Positions 1 to 7,433 are shown, counted from the stretch's first letter. The stretch: 13,654 bases of DNA from DATFNV01 sp035266225 (GCA_035266225.1 DATFNV010000529.1:1-13654), one strand, 5' to 3'. Program-made: numbers and translations. Notes: generated by a model not told the origin, from the letters alone.

Positions 1-410
1 TTGAGCATCCCCACTACCGTTGAGGTTGTGTTACCGTGATGATGGCTCAAGCTCATGTGGAGCTTCTACTGACTTTTCTCGGCGCAACTCCTCAAGCTCA
101 ACTGCCCAGCAAGTCCCAGAATCGGTTACAGTAGAACTAGATGGGAGGCGCCACAGCATCCTTCCTGGCCTACTTCCGGCCGAGCTAGCCACCGACCTGC
201 TTCACCTGCCGGGCAAGCCGGCAGGGGTCGAGGGGGTGCTGCGTCACGCCGGGTTAGCTGGCGACCTGCTTCACCTGCCGGGCAAGCCGGCAGGGGTCGC
301 GTCCCCGGCCAGGTTTGCCGGGCAAGAAAAAAAGTGGCTCGTGCGCGGCGGTAAGCCGGGCCCGGCCGCGACTAGTCAGGTAGGAAGCTCGTGGGCGAGG
401 CGTGGACAGG
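1..410. other. Upstream non-coding region with repeats
   Basis: No convincing gene is seen here. A frame open from the first base ends at a TGA at 37-39 and could be the last dozen codons of an upstream gene, but it is too short to identify. A 31-codon ATG frame at 39-134 has no recognisable product. The main structure is a 38-bp direct repeat (193-230 and 262-299), with a shorter echo of its centre near 315-326. The sequence from about 400 onward leads into the sigma factor gene. No clear promoter was recognised. Confidence 0.5.
193..299. repeat. Two 38-bp direct repeats, each with an 8-bp hairpin
   Basis: Identical 38-bp copies lie at 193-230 and 262-299 (69-bp period). Each contains a perfect inverted repeat, an 8-bp CCTGCCGG stem around a GCAAG loop, at 205-225 and 274-294. 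An 11-base fragment of the core (TGCCGGGCAAG) recurs at 316-326 without the second arm. The two copies are followed by different sequence. They resemble REP-type palindromes, or hairpins that stop transcription ahead of the sigma factor gene. There is no T-tract, so a simple intrinsic terminator is less likely. Confidence 0.7.
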
Positions 411-1016
411 ATGACAGTAGACCCCGAACACCTGTTGCAGGAGGCGCGAGGCGGCGACGCCGCGACGCTCGGCCGACTGCTCGAGCTGTACCGGCGTTAC
501 CTGGGCCTGCTCGCCCGCGTGCAGATCGGCCAGCGCCTCCAGGGCAAGGTCGATGCCGAGGACCTGGTGCAGGAGACGTTCCTGGAGGCGCACCGCAGCT
601 TCGGCCGCTTCCGGGGGACGACCGAGGCCGAACTCGTCCGCTGGCTGCGGCAGATCCTGGCCGCCAACCTGGCCGACCTGATGCGCCACTACCTCGGGGC
701 GCAGGGGCGCGACGTGCGCCTGGAGCGAGAGATCGAGGACGCCTTTGACCAGTCGTCGGTCCTGCTCGACCGCGGACTCATCGCCCAGCAGTCGTCGCCG
801 AGCCACCAGGCCGCGCGCCGCGAACAGGCCGTGCTCCTGGCCGACGCCCTGGGCGAGCTGCCCGACGATTACCGCGACGTCCTCGTCCTTCGCCACCTCG
901 AAGGGCTGACGTTCCCCGAGGTCGCCAGCCGCATGGGCCGCAGCCTCGACAGCGTGGAAAAGCTCTGGATGCGCGGCCTCGTCCGGCTGCGCCAGGTGCT
1001 CGGAAGCGTGCCGTGA
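411..1016 (+). CDS. ECF-type RNA polymerase sigma factor, planctomycete kinase-linked
   Basis: This 201-residue protein has the two-domain ECF layout. Sigma region 2 spans roughly residues 20-92, with the VDAEDLVQETFLEAH segment that typically contacts core polymerase and the -10 element. Region 4 spans about residues 135-196 (LPDDYRDVLVLRHLEGL followed by the helix-turn-helix FPEVASRMGRSLDSVEKLW) and would read the -35 element. It should direct polymerase to a dedicated promoter set. Start: ATG 411 is preferred because GAGG at 397-400 sits 10 nt upstream. An in-frame GTG at 402 is possible but lies only 1 nt after that motif. A Ser/Thr kinase gene follows in the same direction, an arrangement known from planctomycete ECF groups and usually taken to mean that kinase signalling controls the sigma factor. 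No anti-sigma factor gene is seen. The family is clear; the regulon is unknown. Confidence 0.9.
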   Translation: MTVDPEHLLQEARGGDAATLGRLLELYRRYLGLLARVQIGQRLQGKVDAEDLVQETFLEAHRSFGRFRGTTEAELVRWLRQILAANLADLMRHYLGAQGRDVRLEREIEDAFDQSSVLLDRGLIAQQSSPSHQAARREQAVLLADALGELPDDYRDVLVLRHLEGLTFPEVASRMGRSLDSVEKLWMRGLVRLRQVLGSVP

Positions 1017-1027
1017 ACCCGACCGGA

Positions 1028-1078
1028 AGCCGCTTGCGGCTTAGCGGAAGCCTGGAATCCGCTAAGCCGCAAGCGGCT
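1028..1078. repeat. Perfect 21-bp inverted repeat between sigma factor and kinase
   Basis: The left arm starts at 1028 (AGCCGCTTGCGGCTTAGCGG, then A at 1048) and pairs base for base with the right arm at 1058-1078, leaving a 9-nt loop. It begins 11 nt after the sigma factor stop. It lacks a T-tract, so it may be a REP/MITE-like element or an RNA hairpin that lowers read-through from sigma factor to kinase. Its presence argues that the kinase starts downstream of it, at 1115 or 1130, rather than at the GTG overlapping the sigma factor stop. Confidence 0.85.
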
Positions 1079-1114
1079 CTCGGAACAGACCCTGAACCAC
1101 CCGCAGGTCGAACA

Positions 1115-3505
1115 ATGGGGAAAGATAAGATGGATCAGACGACCGACGCCGAAGACTCCGCCGACGACCCGCGCCTGATCCGCGCCACGCAGGAGTACCT
1201 CGCCGAACTGGAGGCGGGCCGGCGGCCGCAGCGCGGCGCCTTCGTCGCGCGCTTCCCCGATTTGGCCGACGAGTTGGCCCCGTTCCTCGACGCCCTCGAC
1301 ATGGTCCACGGCGCCCGCCCGCTGCTGCATTCGTCCACGGGGCGGCGCCCCGCGGCCGACCCGCCCCCCATCGAGCCGCTCGGCGACTTCCGCATCGAGC
1401 GCGAGATCGGCCGCGGCGGCATGGGTGTCGTCTACGAGGCGGTGCAGATGTCACTGGGGCGGCGCGTGGCCCTCAAGGTGCTGCCCTTCGCGGCGGCGCT
1501 GGACGCCAAGCAATTGCAGCGCTTCCAGAACGAGGCCCAGGCGGCCGCCCAGCTCCATCACACCAACATCGTGCCGGTGTACGCCGTTGGCTGTGAGCGC
1601 GGCGTCCATTACTACGCCATGCAGCTCATCGAGGGGCAGAACCTTGCCGACGTGATCGCCCACCTGCGGCCGAAGGATTCGGCCCCGGGCCTTCCGCCGA
1701 CCGGGCCGCCGGAGACGCCCGCCGCCGGCGCCCGGGCCCCCACCACCCTGACCGGTGCGGCGGCCCACCTCTCGACGCAGCGCGCCAGCCGCTCGGCGGG
1801 CTTCTACCGGACCGCCGCTCGCCTCGCGGCCCAGGCGGCCGAGGCGCTGGAGCACGCCCACCAGGTCGGCGTCATCCATCGCGACGTCAAGCCCGCGAAC
1901 CTGATGGTGGACGTCCGCGGCAACCTCTGGGTGACCGATTTCGGCCTGGCCCAGTTTCACAACCGGGCCGGCCTCACCCGGACCGGCGACCTGCTGGGCA
2001 CGCTGCGCTACATGAGTCCCGAGCAGGCCGCGGGGCAGGGCACTCCGCTCGACCCCCGCACCGACGTCTACTCCCTGGGGGCGACCCTTTACGAGTTGCT
2101 GACGCTGGAGCCGGTGTTCGGCGGCGCCGATCACGCGCGGCTCCTGCGAGAAATCCTCTACGACGAACCGCGGCCGCTCCGCGCCATCGACCGCTCGGTC
2201 CCGCCGGAATTGGAGACCATCGTCCTGAAGGCGGTCAGCAAGAGCCCGACCGACCGCTACGCCACCGCCCAGGAGTTCGCCGACGACCTGCACCGCTTCC
2301 TGGACAACCAGCCGATCCGGGCGCGCCGCCCCACCCTCGCCCAGCGCGGGCGGAAGTGGGCCCAGAGACATCCTTCCGTCCTCATCTGGTTCGCGGTCGT
2401 GCTTTGCCTCCTGACCGCCGGCTCGCTGGTCAGCAACGGGATGCTTCAGCAAGAGAAGAAGAACACCGAATTAGCCTACGAAAATGAGAAAAAACAGGCC
2501 GAGGAGGCGCGCGTGCAGGCCGAACGCGCCGAGAAGCTCCTCCAGATCGCGCGCGACGCCGTCGATGAAATGATCCAGGTGAGCGAGGCGGAATTGCTCG
2601 ATAAGCCGGACATGGCGGAGCTGCGCAACCAGCTGCTGGAGTCGGCGCTGAACTACTACCAGAAGTTCATCGAGCAGCGCAGCGACGACCCCGGCGCCCA
2701 TCCCGAGTTGGCGGCCACCTACGCAAGGGTGGAGAAGATCCTTCGCGACCTGGCCGCTCAGCAAGGCTCCCGCCAGTTCAACCTCCTGAGGAGCAACAGG
2801 AGCAACGACGTGCTAAAGGATCTGGGCGCCACCACCGAGCAGAAAGACCGGATCGCCAAGCTGTCTTCGCGCATCGACAAACAGGTTTTGGCCACGTTCG
2901 AGAACCTGGGCATGCTCAGCGCTGACGAGAAACAGCAACGGTTCCTCCAGAGGCTCGAGCTGGACGCCGCCAAGGAGGCGGGTGCGAGGGAGATCTTGAA
3001 CGACCGGCAGGTCCACCGTCTCAAGCAGATTGATCTGCAGATCAAGGGAGCTTTCGCCTTCCACGATCCCGACGTCGCCGAGGCCTTAAAGCTGAGCGCC
3101 GAGCAAAAGGAGCGCATCCGGACCATCGAGGGGCGTTCGTTCTTCTGCCCGCCGGGATTCGGAGGCGGCGGCCCGTGGAAACCCGGCGGCCGTGGGCCTG
3201 GGGAATCAGGCGGCCACGGCTTCGGGGAACCGGACGGCCACGGCCGGGGGGAACCCGGAAAGTCCGGCCCCGGGGGATCGGGAAACCCGGGCCCGGACGA
3301 ACCGCGGAAGGGCCCCGGGCCGGGGGCCGGGCCCGGCGCCGACAAGATCCCTGAAATCCTGGGGGTGTTGAACGCCGAGCAGACGGCACGCTGGAAAGAG
3401 ATGACGGGCGAGCCGTTCGAGGGCCAGGCGTTCCCGTCCGGCCCGCCGCCCGGCCCCGGAGGCCGCCCGTTCGGCCCGTTCGGCCCGTTCGGCCCGCCGC
3501 GCTGA
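1115..3505 (+). CDS. Membrane-anchored Ser/Thr protein kinase (PknB-like) with LSxEQ-type C-terminus
   Basis: A 796-residue kinase. After a planctomycete-type leader (residues about 20-67) comes a complete kinase domain: glycine loop GRGGMGVVYEA from G99, ATP-binding K121 in VALKVL, catalytic D257 in HRDVKPANLM, metal-binding D275 in DFGLA, then GTLRYMSPEQA. A Pro/Ala-rich insert of about 43 residues (186-228) follows the hinge. One transmembrane helix (about 422-440) places the remainder outside the cytoplasm: a charged coiled-coil stretch, LNDRQVHRLKQ and LKLSAEQKERI helices (about 610-670), a Gly/Pro-rich linker, and VLNAEQTARWKEMTG at 751-765. The C-terminus has no TPRs, unlike many relatives. 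Start: ATG 1115 has AGG 7 nt upstream. ATG 1130 has GGGGA 8 nt upstream and is equally possible. A GTG at 1013 overlapping the sigma stop would put the hairpin inside the protein and is disfavoured. It probably phosphorylates regulators, perhaps the neighbouring sigma factor (inference). Confidence 0.9.
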   Translation: MGKDKMDQTTDAEDSADDPRLIRATQEYLAELEAGRRPQRGAFVARFPDLADELAPFLDALDMVHGARPLLHSSTGRRPAADPPPIEPLGDFRIEREIGRGGMGVVYEAVQMSLGRRVALKVLPFAAALDAKQLQRFQNEAQAAAQLHHTNIVPVYAVGCERGVHYYAMQLIEGQNLADVIAHLRPKDSAPGLPPTGPPETPAAGARAPTTLTGAAAHLSTQRASRSAGFYRTAARLAAQAAEALEHAHQVGVIHRDVKPANLMVDVRGNLWVTDFGLAQFHNRAGLTRTGDLLGTLRYMSPEQAAGQGTPLDPRTDVYSLGATLYELLTLEPVFGGADHARLLREILYDEPRPLRAIDRSVPPELETIVLKAVSKSPTDRYATAQEFADDLHRFLDNQPIRARRPTLAQRGRKWAQRHPSVLIWFAVVLCLLTAGSLVSNGMLQQEKKNTELAYENEKKQAEEARVQAERAEKLLQIARDAVDEMIQVSEAELLDKPDMAELRNQLLESALNYYQKFIEQRSDDPGAHPELAATYARVEKILRDLAAQQGSRQFNLLRSNRSNDVLKDLGATTEQKDRIAKLSSRIDKQVLATFENLGMLSADEKQQRFLQRLELDAAKEAGAREILNDRQVHRLKQIDLQIKGAFAFHDPDVAEALKLSAEQKERIRTIEGRSFFCPPGFGGGGPWKPGGRGPGESGGHGFGEPDGHGRGEPGKSGPGGSGNPGPDEPRKGPGPGAGPGADKIPEILGVLNAEQTARWKEMTGEPFEGQAFPSGPPPGPGGRPFGPFGPFGPPR
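3470..3496 (+). repeat. Tandem 9-bp repeat coding Phe-Gly-Pro
   Basis: Three exact copies of TTCGGCCCG run head to tail at the very end of the kinase gene and code for repeated Phe-Gly-Pro. The same kind of low-complexity tail appears within the next two genes, which suggests a shared linker style rather than a catalytic role. Copy number may vary between strains through slippage. Confidence 0.8.
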
Positions 3506-3517
3506 CACCCCTCTCAT

Positions 3518-3586
3518 CGTGGCGACGGGCGTCCCGCCTGTCGCTTTAGCCAGTGTGGTGCGACAGGCGGGACGCCCGTCGCCACG
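3518..3586. repeat. Perfect 27-bp inverted repeat (hairpin element)
   Basis: The left arm (3518-3544, beginning CGTGGCGACGGGCGTCCCGC) is the exact reverse complement of the right arm (3560-3586), with a 15-nt loop. It fills most of the 123-bp gap between the kinase and the CotH-peroxidase gene. As RNA it would be a very stable hairpin, able to end transcription or protect the upstream mRNA. There is no U-tract after it. The perfect arms and intergenic position also fit a mobile palindromic (REP/MITE-like) element. Confidence 0.85.
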
Positions 3587-3628
3587 GCATAAGCGATCGG
3601 CGAGAACACTTTCACACGAGGTCTTCCA

Positions 3629-6478
3629 ATGAGTCACCGATCCTGGGTCGTGATCGCGGCGGGGTGGTTCAGCCTTGCCGCCGTGTTGGGATGGCTGCTC
3701 TTCGCTGCGCCGGCGGAGGCGCCGGGTGCCGACGACAAGGACAAGGCCGCGGCCAAGGAGAAGCCCGGCGCCGACGTCTTCGGCCTCACCCGGGTCCACG
3801 AATTCCACCTGGAACTCTCGGCCAAGGAGTACGAGAGGATGCAGCCGGCCGGCGGCGGCAAGCCGTTCTTTGGCGGCCCCGGCGGCCCCGGACAGCCGCC
3901 CGCGAAACCCGCTGAGCCGGCGACCGACGTTCACACGGGCGGCAGCTTCGGCATCGAGTTTCCCTGGGGACAGGGCGCCTTCACGGCCGACGGCAAGACG
4001 TACAAGAACGTGGGCTTCCGCTACAAGGGAGGCGGCAGCTACATGCCGTCGATGGGCAAACTGAAGCGCAACCTCAAGATCGATCTGGACCACTACGACG
4101 AGGACGCCCGCTACCAGGGCCTCAAGGCGCTCAACCTCAACGCCGGCGCCGCGGACCCGACGCGCTGGCGCGAGGCCCTCTCGTTCGCCGTCTTCCGCGC
4201 CGCCAGCGTCCCGACGCCGCGCACCGCTTTCGCCGAGGTCACCCTGACCGTGCCGGGCAAGTACGACAAGGAGGTCCTCGGCCTGTACACCGTGATCGAG
4301 CAGGTAGACAAGACCTTCCTCAAGGACCGCTTCAAGAACGGCAAGGGGCTGCTGCTGAAGCCGGAGCGCAAGCCCGGATCGCCGCAAAGCCCCCTGGAAT
4401 ACCTGGGCGACGACTGGGATCGCTACAAGGTCTCGCTCGGGCCCAAGCACGAGCCGTCGAAGAAGGAGGCGCAGCGGGTCATCGAGTTCACCCGGCTGGT
4501 CAGCAAGGCCGACGACGCCCAATTCCAGAAGGACATCGGCTCCTACCTCGACGTCGATGAGTTCCTGCGCTTCCTCGCCGTCACGGCGATGCTGTCCAAC
4601 ATGGACAGCGTCTTCACGATCGGGCATAACGTCTACATCTACCTCGATCCGGAAACGAACAAGCTCGTCTTTATCCCCTGGGACCTGGACCTGTCGTTCG
4701 GCGGCTTCTTCATGTTCGGCTCGCCGGACGAGCAGGCGGACATCAGCCTCACTCACCCGTATCCCGGCGAGAACAAGTTGGTGGACCGGCTGCTCGCCAT
4801 GAAGGACGTGAGCGCGAAGTACCAGAAGGTGCTGGCGGAGCTGGCGGCGACCTGCTTCACGAAGGAGAAGTTGCTAAACGACCTCGACGCCGTGGAAAAG
4901 GCCACGAAGGAGGTCGTCGCCAGGGAGAAGAAAGCCGCCGAGGCGCGGAAGGAAGGGACGGGCGGATTCGGCTTCGGCCCCCCGGGCGGCGGCCCGTTCG
5001 GGGCGCCGCCGTCGCTGAAGACCTTCGTCGAGAAGCGCACGGAGTCGGTCGCCGCGCAGGTGGCCGGCAAGAACAAGGGGTCGCTGCCTCGGATGGGTTT
5101 CGGTCCCCCGGGCGGCGGGCCGGGTGGTCCTTTCGGCGCCCCCCCTCAGCCCGGCCAGGTGCTGGCGCCGCCCTTCCAGGAGCAGCTGAAGCTGAGTGCC
5201 GAACAGAAGAAGCAACTTGAGGAACTGCAGAAGGAGGTCGATGGCAAGGTCGCGAAGATCCTCACGGACGAACAGAGGAAGCAGCTCAAGGAGATGGGGC
5301 AAGGTCCCGGTCGCGGTCCCGGCGGCTTCGGGCCTCCCGGTGGCTTCGGACCTCCCGGCGGCTTCGGTCCGCCGGGCTTCGGTCCGCCCGGCGGACCGAA
5401 GCCCGAGCCGAAGAAAGAAGACAAGCCCGCCGTCAAACCGCCCACCGCGCGCACGCTGCGCTTGCCGGAGACGCCCTATCGCTACAGCAACCTCGAGTTG
5501 CCGGCCCACTTCCTGACGGCGGCCGCGCGCCGCTTCGACAACACCCCGAAGGACAACCCGGTGACCGACACGGGGGCGACCCTCGGCCGCGTCCTCTTCT
5601 ACGACACCCGGCTATCGGCCAACAACACCATCGCCTGCGGCTCCTGCCACCAGCAGAAACACTCCTTCGTCGATCCGAATCGCTTCAGCAAAGGCTTCGA
5701 GGGCAAGCTGACCGACCGCAACTCCCTGAGCCTAGTCAACCTTCGCTACTACCCTCGCGGCCGCTTCTTCTGGGACGAGCGGGCCGCCAGTCTGGAAGAG
5801 CAGGCCCTCATGCCGATCCAGAGCAAGACCGAGATGGGCCAGGACCTGACGAAGCTGGTCGAGGTCCTCGCCAGGGACGAGAAGTACCCCGGGCTGTTCC
5901 GCCAGGCGTTCGGCGACGACAAGATCACGCGCGAGCGGATCGCGAAGACGCTGGCGCAGTTCGTGCGCTCGCTGGTGTCCTACCAGTCGAAATACGACGA
6001 GGGACGGGCCAAGGCGCGTTCGGTGCGCGACGACTTCGACAACTTCAGCGCCCAGGAGAACCAGGGCAAGGGCTTGTTCCTGCGCAACTGCGCCACCTGC
6101 CACCTGCCACAGGGCCAGGACGCGCACTTCTTCATGACGCGGCCGCTGAACAACGGGCTGGACGCGGACTACAAGCAGACCGACGGCGGCGTCGGCGACG
6201 TCACCCTGCAAGGCCCCGACCTGGGACTGTTCAAGTCGCCGTCGCTGCGCAACGTCGAACTGACCGCCCCCTACATGCACGACGGTCGCTTCGCCACCCT
6301 CGAGGAGGTGATCGATCACTACAGCCGCAACGTCAAGGCGCACCCGAACGTCGATGGCCGCGTGCGCCGCCGGCTGGACTTCACGGCTTCCGAAAAGGCC
6401 GCCCTCGTCGCCTTCCTGAAGACGCTGACCGACCAGAAGTTCATCGCGGATCCGAAGTTCTCGGACCCGTTCCAGTGA
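3629..6478 (+). CDS. Secreted CotH kinase-like domain fused to di-heme cytochrome c peroxidase (CcpA/MauG type)
   Basis: A 949-residue exported protein. ATG 3629 has GAGG 7 nt upstream. Residues 1-31 are a signal peptide (hydrophobic core ending near PAEA). Residues about 40-485 match the CotH family, whose fold is related to Fam20C secretory kinases: YKGGGSY, KRNLKIDLDHY, LKALNLNAG, GLYTVIEQVDKTFL, HNVYIYLDPETNKLVFIPWDLDLSFGG, with the probable metal-binding D352 and D354. Residues about 440-640 hold Gly/Pro/Phe-rich linkers around LKLSAEQKKQLEELQ and ILTDEQRKQLKEM (from 520). From about 645 the chain is a bacterial cytochrome c peroxidase: haem motifs CGSCH (670-674) and CATCH (821-825), FFWDERAASLEEQ, and TAPYMHDGRF with M883 as the probable axial ligand. 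The frame is open throughout, so this is a fusion and not two genes. Peroxide reduction or MauG-like protein oxidation is possible; the physiological substrate is unknown. The EF-hand gene follows after 34 bp. Confidence 0.9.
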   Translation: MSHRSWVVIAAGWFSLAAVLGWLLFAAPAEAPGADDKDKAAAKEKPGADVFGLTRVHEFHLELSAKEYERMQPAGGGKPFFGGPGGPGQPPAKPAEPATDVHTGGSFGIEFPWGQGAFTADGKTYKNVGFRYKGGGSYMPSMGKLKRNLKIDLDHYDEDARYQGLKALNLNAGAADPTRWREALSFAVFRAASVPTPRTAFAEVTLTVPGKYDKEVLGLYTVIEQVDKTFLKDRFKNGKGLLLKPERKPGSPQSPLEYLGDDWDRYKVSLGPKHEPSKKEAQRVIEFTRLVSKADDAQFQKDIGSYLDVDEFLRFLAVTAMLSNMDSVFTIGHNVYIYLDPETNKLVFIPWDLDLSFGGFFMFGSPDEQADISLTHPYPGENKLVDRLLAMKDVSAKYQKVLAELAATCFTKEKLLNDLDAVEKATKEVVAREKKAAEARKEGTGGFGFGPPGGGPFGAPPSLKTFVEKRTESVAAQVAGKNKGSLPRMGFGPPGGGPGGPFGAPPQPGQVLAPPFQEQLKLSAEQKKQLEELQKEVDGKVAKILTDEQRKQLKEMGQGPGRGPGGFGPPGGFGPPGGFGPPGFGPPGGPKPEPKKEDKPAVKPPTARTLRLPETPYRYSNLELPAHFLTAAARRFDNTPKDNPVTDTGATLGRVLFYDTRLSANNTIACGSCHQQKHSFVDPNRFSKGFEGKLTDRNSLSLVNLRYYPRGRFFWDERAASLEEQALMPIQSKTEMGQDLTKLVEVLARDEKYPGLFRQAFGDDKITRERIAKTLAQFVRSLVSYQSKYDEGRAKARSVRDDFDNFSAQENQGKGLFLRNCATCHLPQGQDAHFFMTRPLNNGLDADYKQTDGGVGDVTLQGPDLGLFKSPSLRNVELTAPYMHDGRFATLEEVIDHYSRNVKAHPNVDGRVRRRLDFTASEKAALVAFLKTLTDQKFIADPKFSDPFQ
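5324..5392 (+). repeat. Imperfect 15-18 bp tandem repeat coding GFGPPG
   Basis: Four units beginning GGCTTCGG(G/A/T)CC lie at 5324, 5342, 5360 and 5375. They code for GFGPPG-type repeats in the linker between the LSAEQ helices and the peroxidase domain. The units differ at third codon positions, so the amino-acid pattern has been kept while the DNA drifted, which argues against a very recent expansion. Confidence 0.75.
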
Positions 6479-6512
6479 AAAACGGTTTCTTGACTCGCAA
6501 AGGAACACGACC

Positions 6513-7433
6513 ATGCGAAACGGCATCTTGTGGACGGCGCCGGCCCTGCTGACGGCGCTGGTCCTGGTGGGGTCGGCGCTGGCGCAACCGCCCGACCGGC
6601 GGGGACCTCCCGGCGGCGGCCGGGGGGGCGGATTTCCTCCCGGTCCTCCCGGTGGTCGAGGCGGTCCCGGTGCCGCGCTCGAGCGCGCCCTGGATGACAT
6701 GAAGCTGTCGGAGACGACCAAGGACAAGGCCACCGAGGCCGTCAGGGTGTACGCGGAGAACGGCCGCCGATTGAGCGACCTGGCTGGGGCGGAACTGCTG
6801 CTGAAGATGAAGGAGACCCTGAGCCCGGAGGAGTACAAGACGCTCAAGGAGGCCACGGAGCGGTTCCGGCGTGGTCCAGGCGGAGGCGGCCGCAGTCTCA
6901 CGGCGGATGATGTCGTCGAGCGGATCATGGCGTTCGACAAGAACAAGGACGGCAAAATCACCAAGGACGAACTGCCCGAACGGATGCAGGACCTGATCGC
7001 GAAGGGCGACACCAACAAGGACGGCGCCCTCGACAAGGACGAGATCAAGAAGCTCGCCGCCGATCTCGCCAAGGACGGATCGTTCGCCGCGGGTGGTCCC
7101 GGCAGGTTCCCTGCCGGTCGCGGTGGTCGAGGCGGCCCCGGTGGTCGGGGCGGTCCCGGCGGGTTCCCTCCGGGGGCGGTCGAGCGGGCGGTGGACGACC
7201 TGAAACTCTCTGACAAGAAGAAGGAAACGGCCACTGCGGCCGTCAAGGCGTACCGGGAGAACCTCCGCAAGCTGACGGAGTTGGCCCGCGCGGATCTGCT
7301 GCTGACGATGACGGATGTTCTCAGCGAGGAGGATCTGAAGAAGTTCAAGGCGACGGTGGATCGTCAACCGGGCTTCGGCGAGCGGCCTCCCGGTCCGCCG
7401 CCCGGCGGCCCCTTCGGGCGCGGAAGACCTTGA
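6513..7433 (+). CDS. Secreted EF-hand calcium-binding protein with duplicated helical module
   Basis: A 306-residue protein. ATG 6513 has AAAGGA 8 nt upstream. Residues 1-24 are a signal peptide ending in ALA before QPP. A Gly/Pro/Arg-rich linker leads to a helical module (about 55-115: ALERALDDMKLSETTKDK to LSPEEYKTLKEA). Two adjacent canonical EF-hand loops follow, DKNKDGKITKDE (142-153) and DTNKDGALDKDE (166-177), each with acidic residues at loop positions 1, 3, 5 and 12 or acceptable substitutes. After a second Gly-rich linker the helical module is repeated (222-283: AVERAVDDLKLSDKKKE to LSEEDLKKFKA), and the protein ends in a Pro/Gly tail. It probably binds calcium outside the cytoplasm. 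It lies 34 bp after the CotH-peroxidase gene and is likely co-transcribed. It could be a partner or substrate of that protein (inference). Confidence 0.88.
   Translation: MRNGILWTAPALLTALVLVGSALAQPPDRRGPPGGGRGGGFPPGPPGGRGGPGAALERALDDMKLSETTKDKATEAVRVYAENGRRLSDLAGAELLLKMKETLSPEEYKTLKEATERFRRGPGGGGRSLTADDVVERIMAFDKNKDGKITKDELPERMQDLIAKGDTNKDGALDKDEIKKLAADLAKDGSFAAGGPGRFPAGRGGRGGPGGRGGPGGFPPGAVERAVDDLKLSDKKKETATAAVKAYRENLRKLTELARADLLLTMTDVLSEEDLKKFKATVDRQPGFGERPPGPPPGGPFGRGRP

Noticed and set aside
1..39. Frame open from the window edge to TGA at 37-39, possible end of an upstream gene
   Set aside because: Twelve codons are too few to support any call.
20..748. 242-codon plus-strand frame covering the upstream repeats and half of the first sigma factor gene
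   Set aside because: It is in another frame from the sigma factor, is repetitive in its first third and turns Arg/Pro/Ala-rich, which is typical of a GC-bias shadow.
3206..4756. 516-codon open frame on the minus strand
   Set aside because: It lies antisense to the kinase end and the CotH domain, which have clear family motifs. The frame is open only because of GC-rich codon bias, and its translation shows no recognisable domain.
5732..7348. 538-codon open frame on the minus strand
   Set aside because: It is antisense to the peroxidase domain and EF-hand protein. It is low-complexity (Ser, Pro, Arg) and crosses a real gene boundary.
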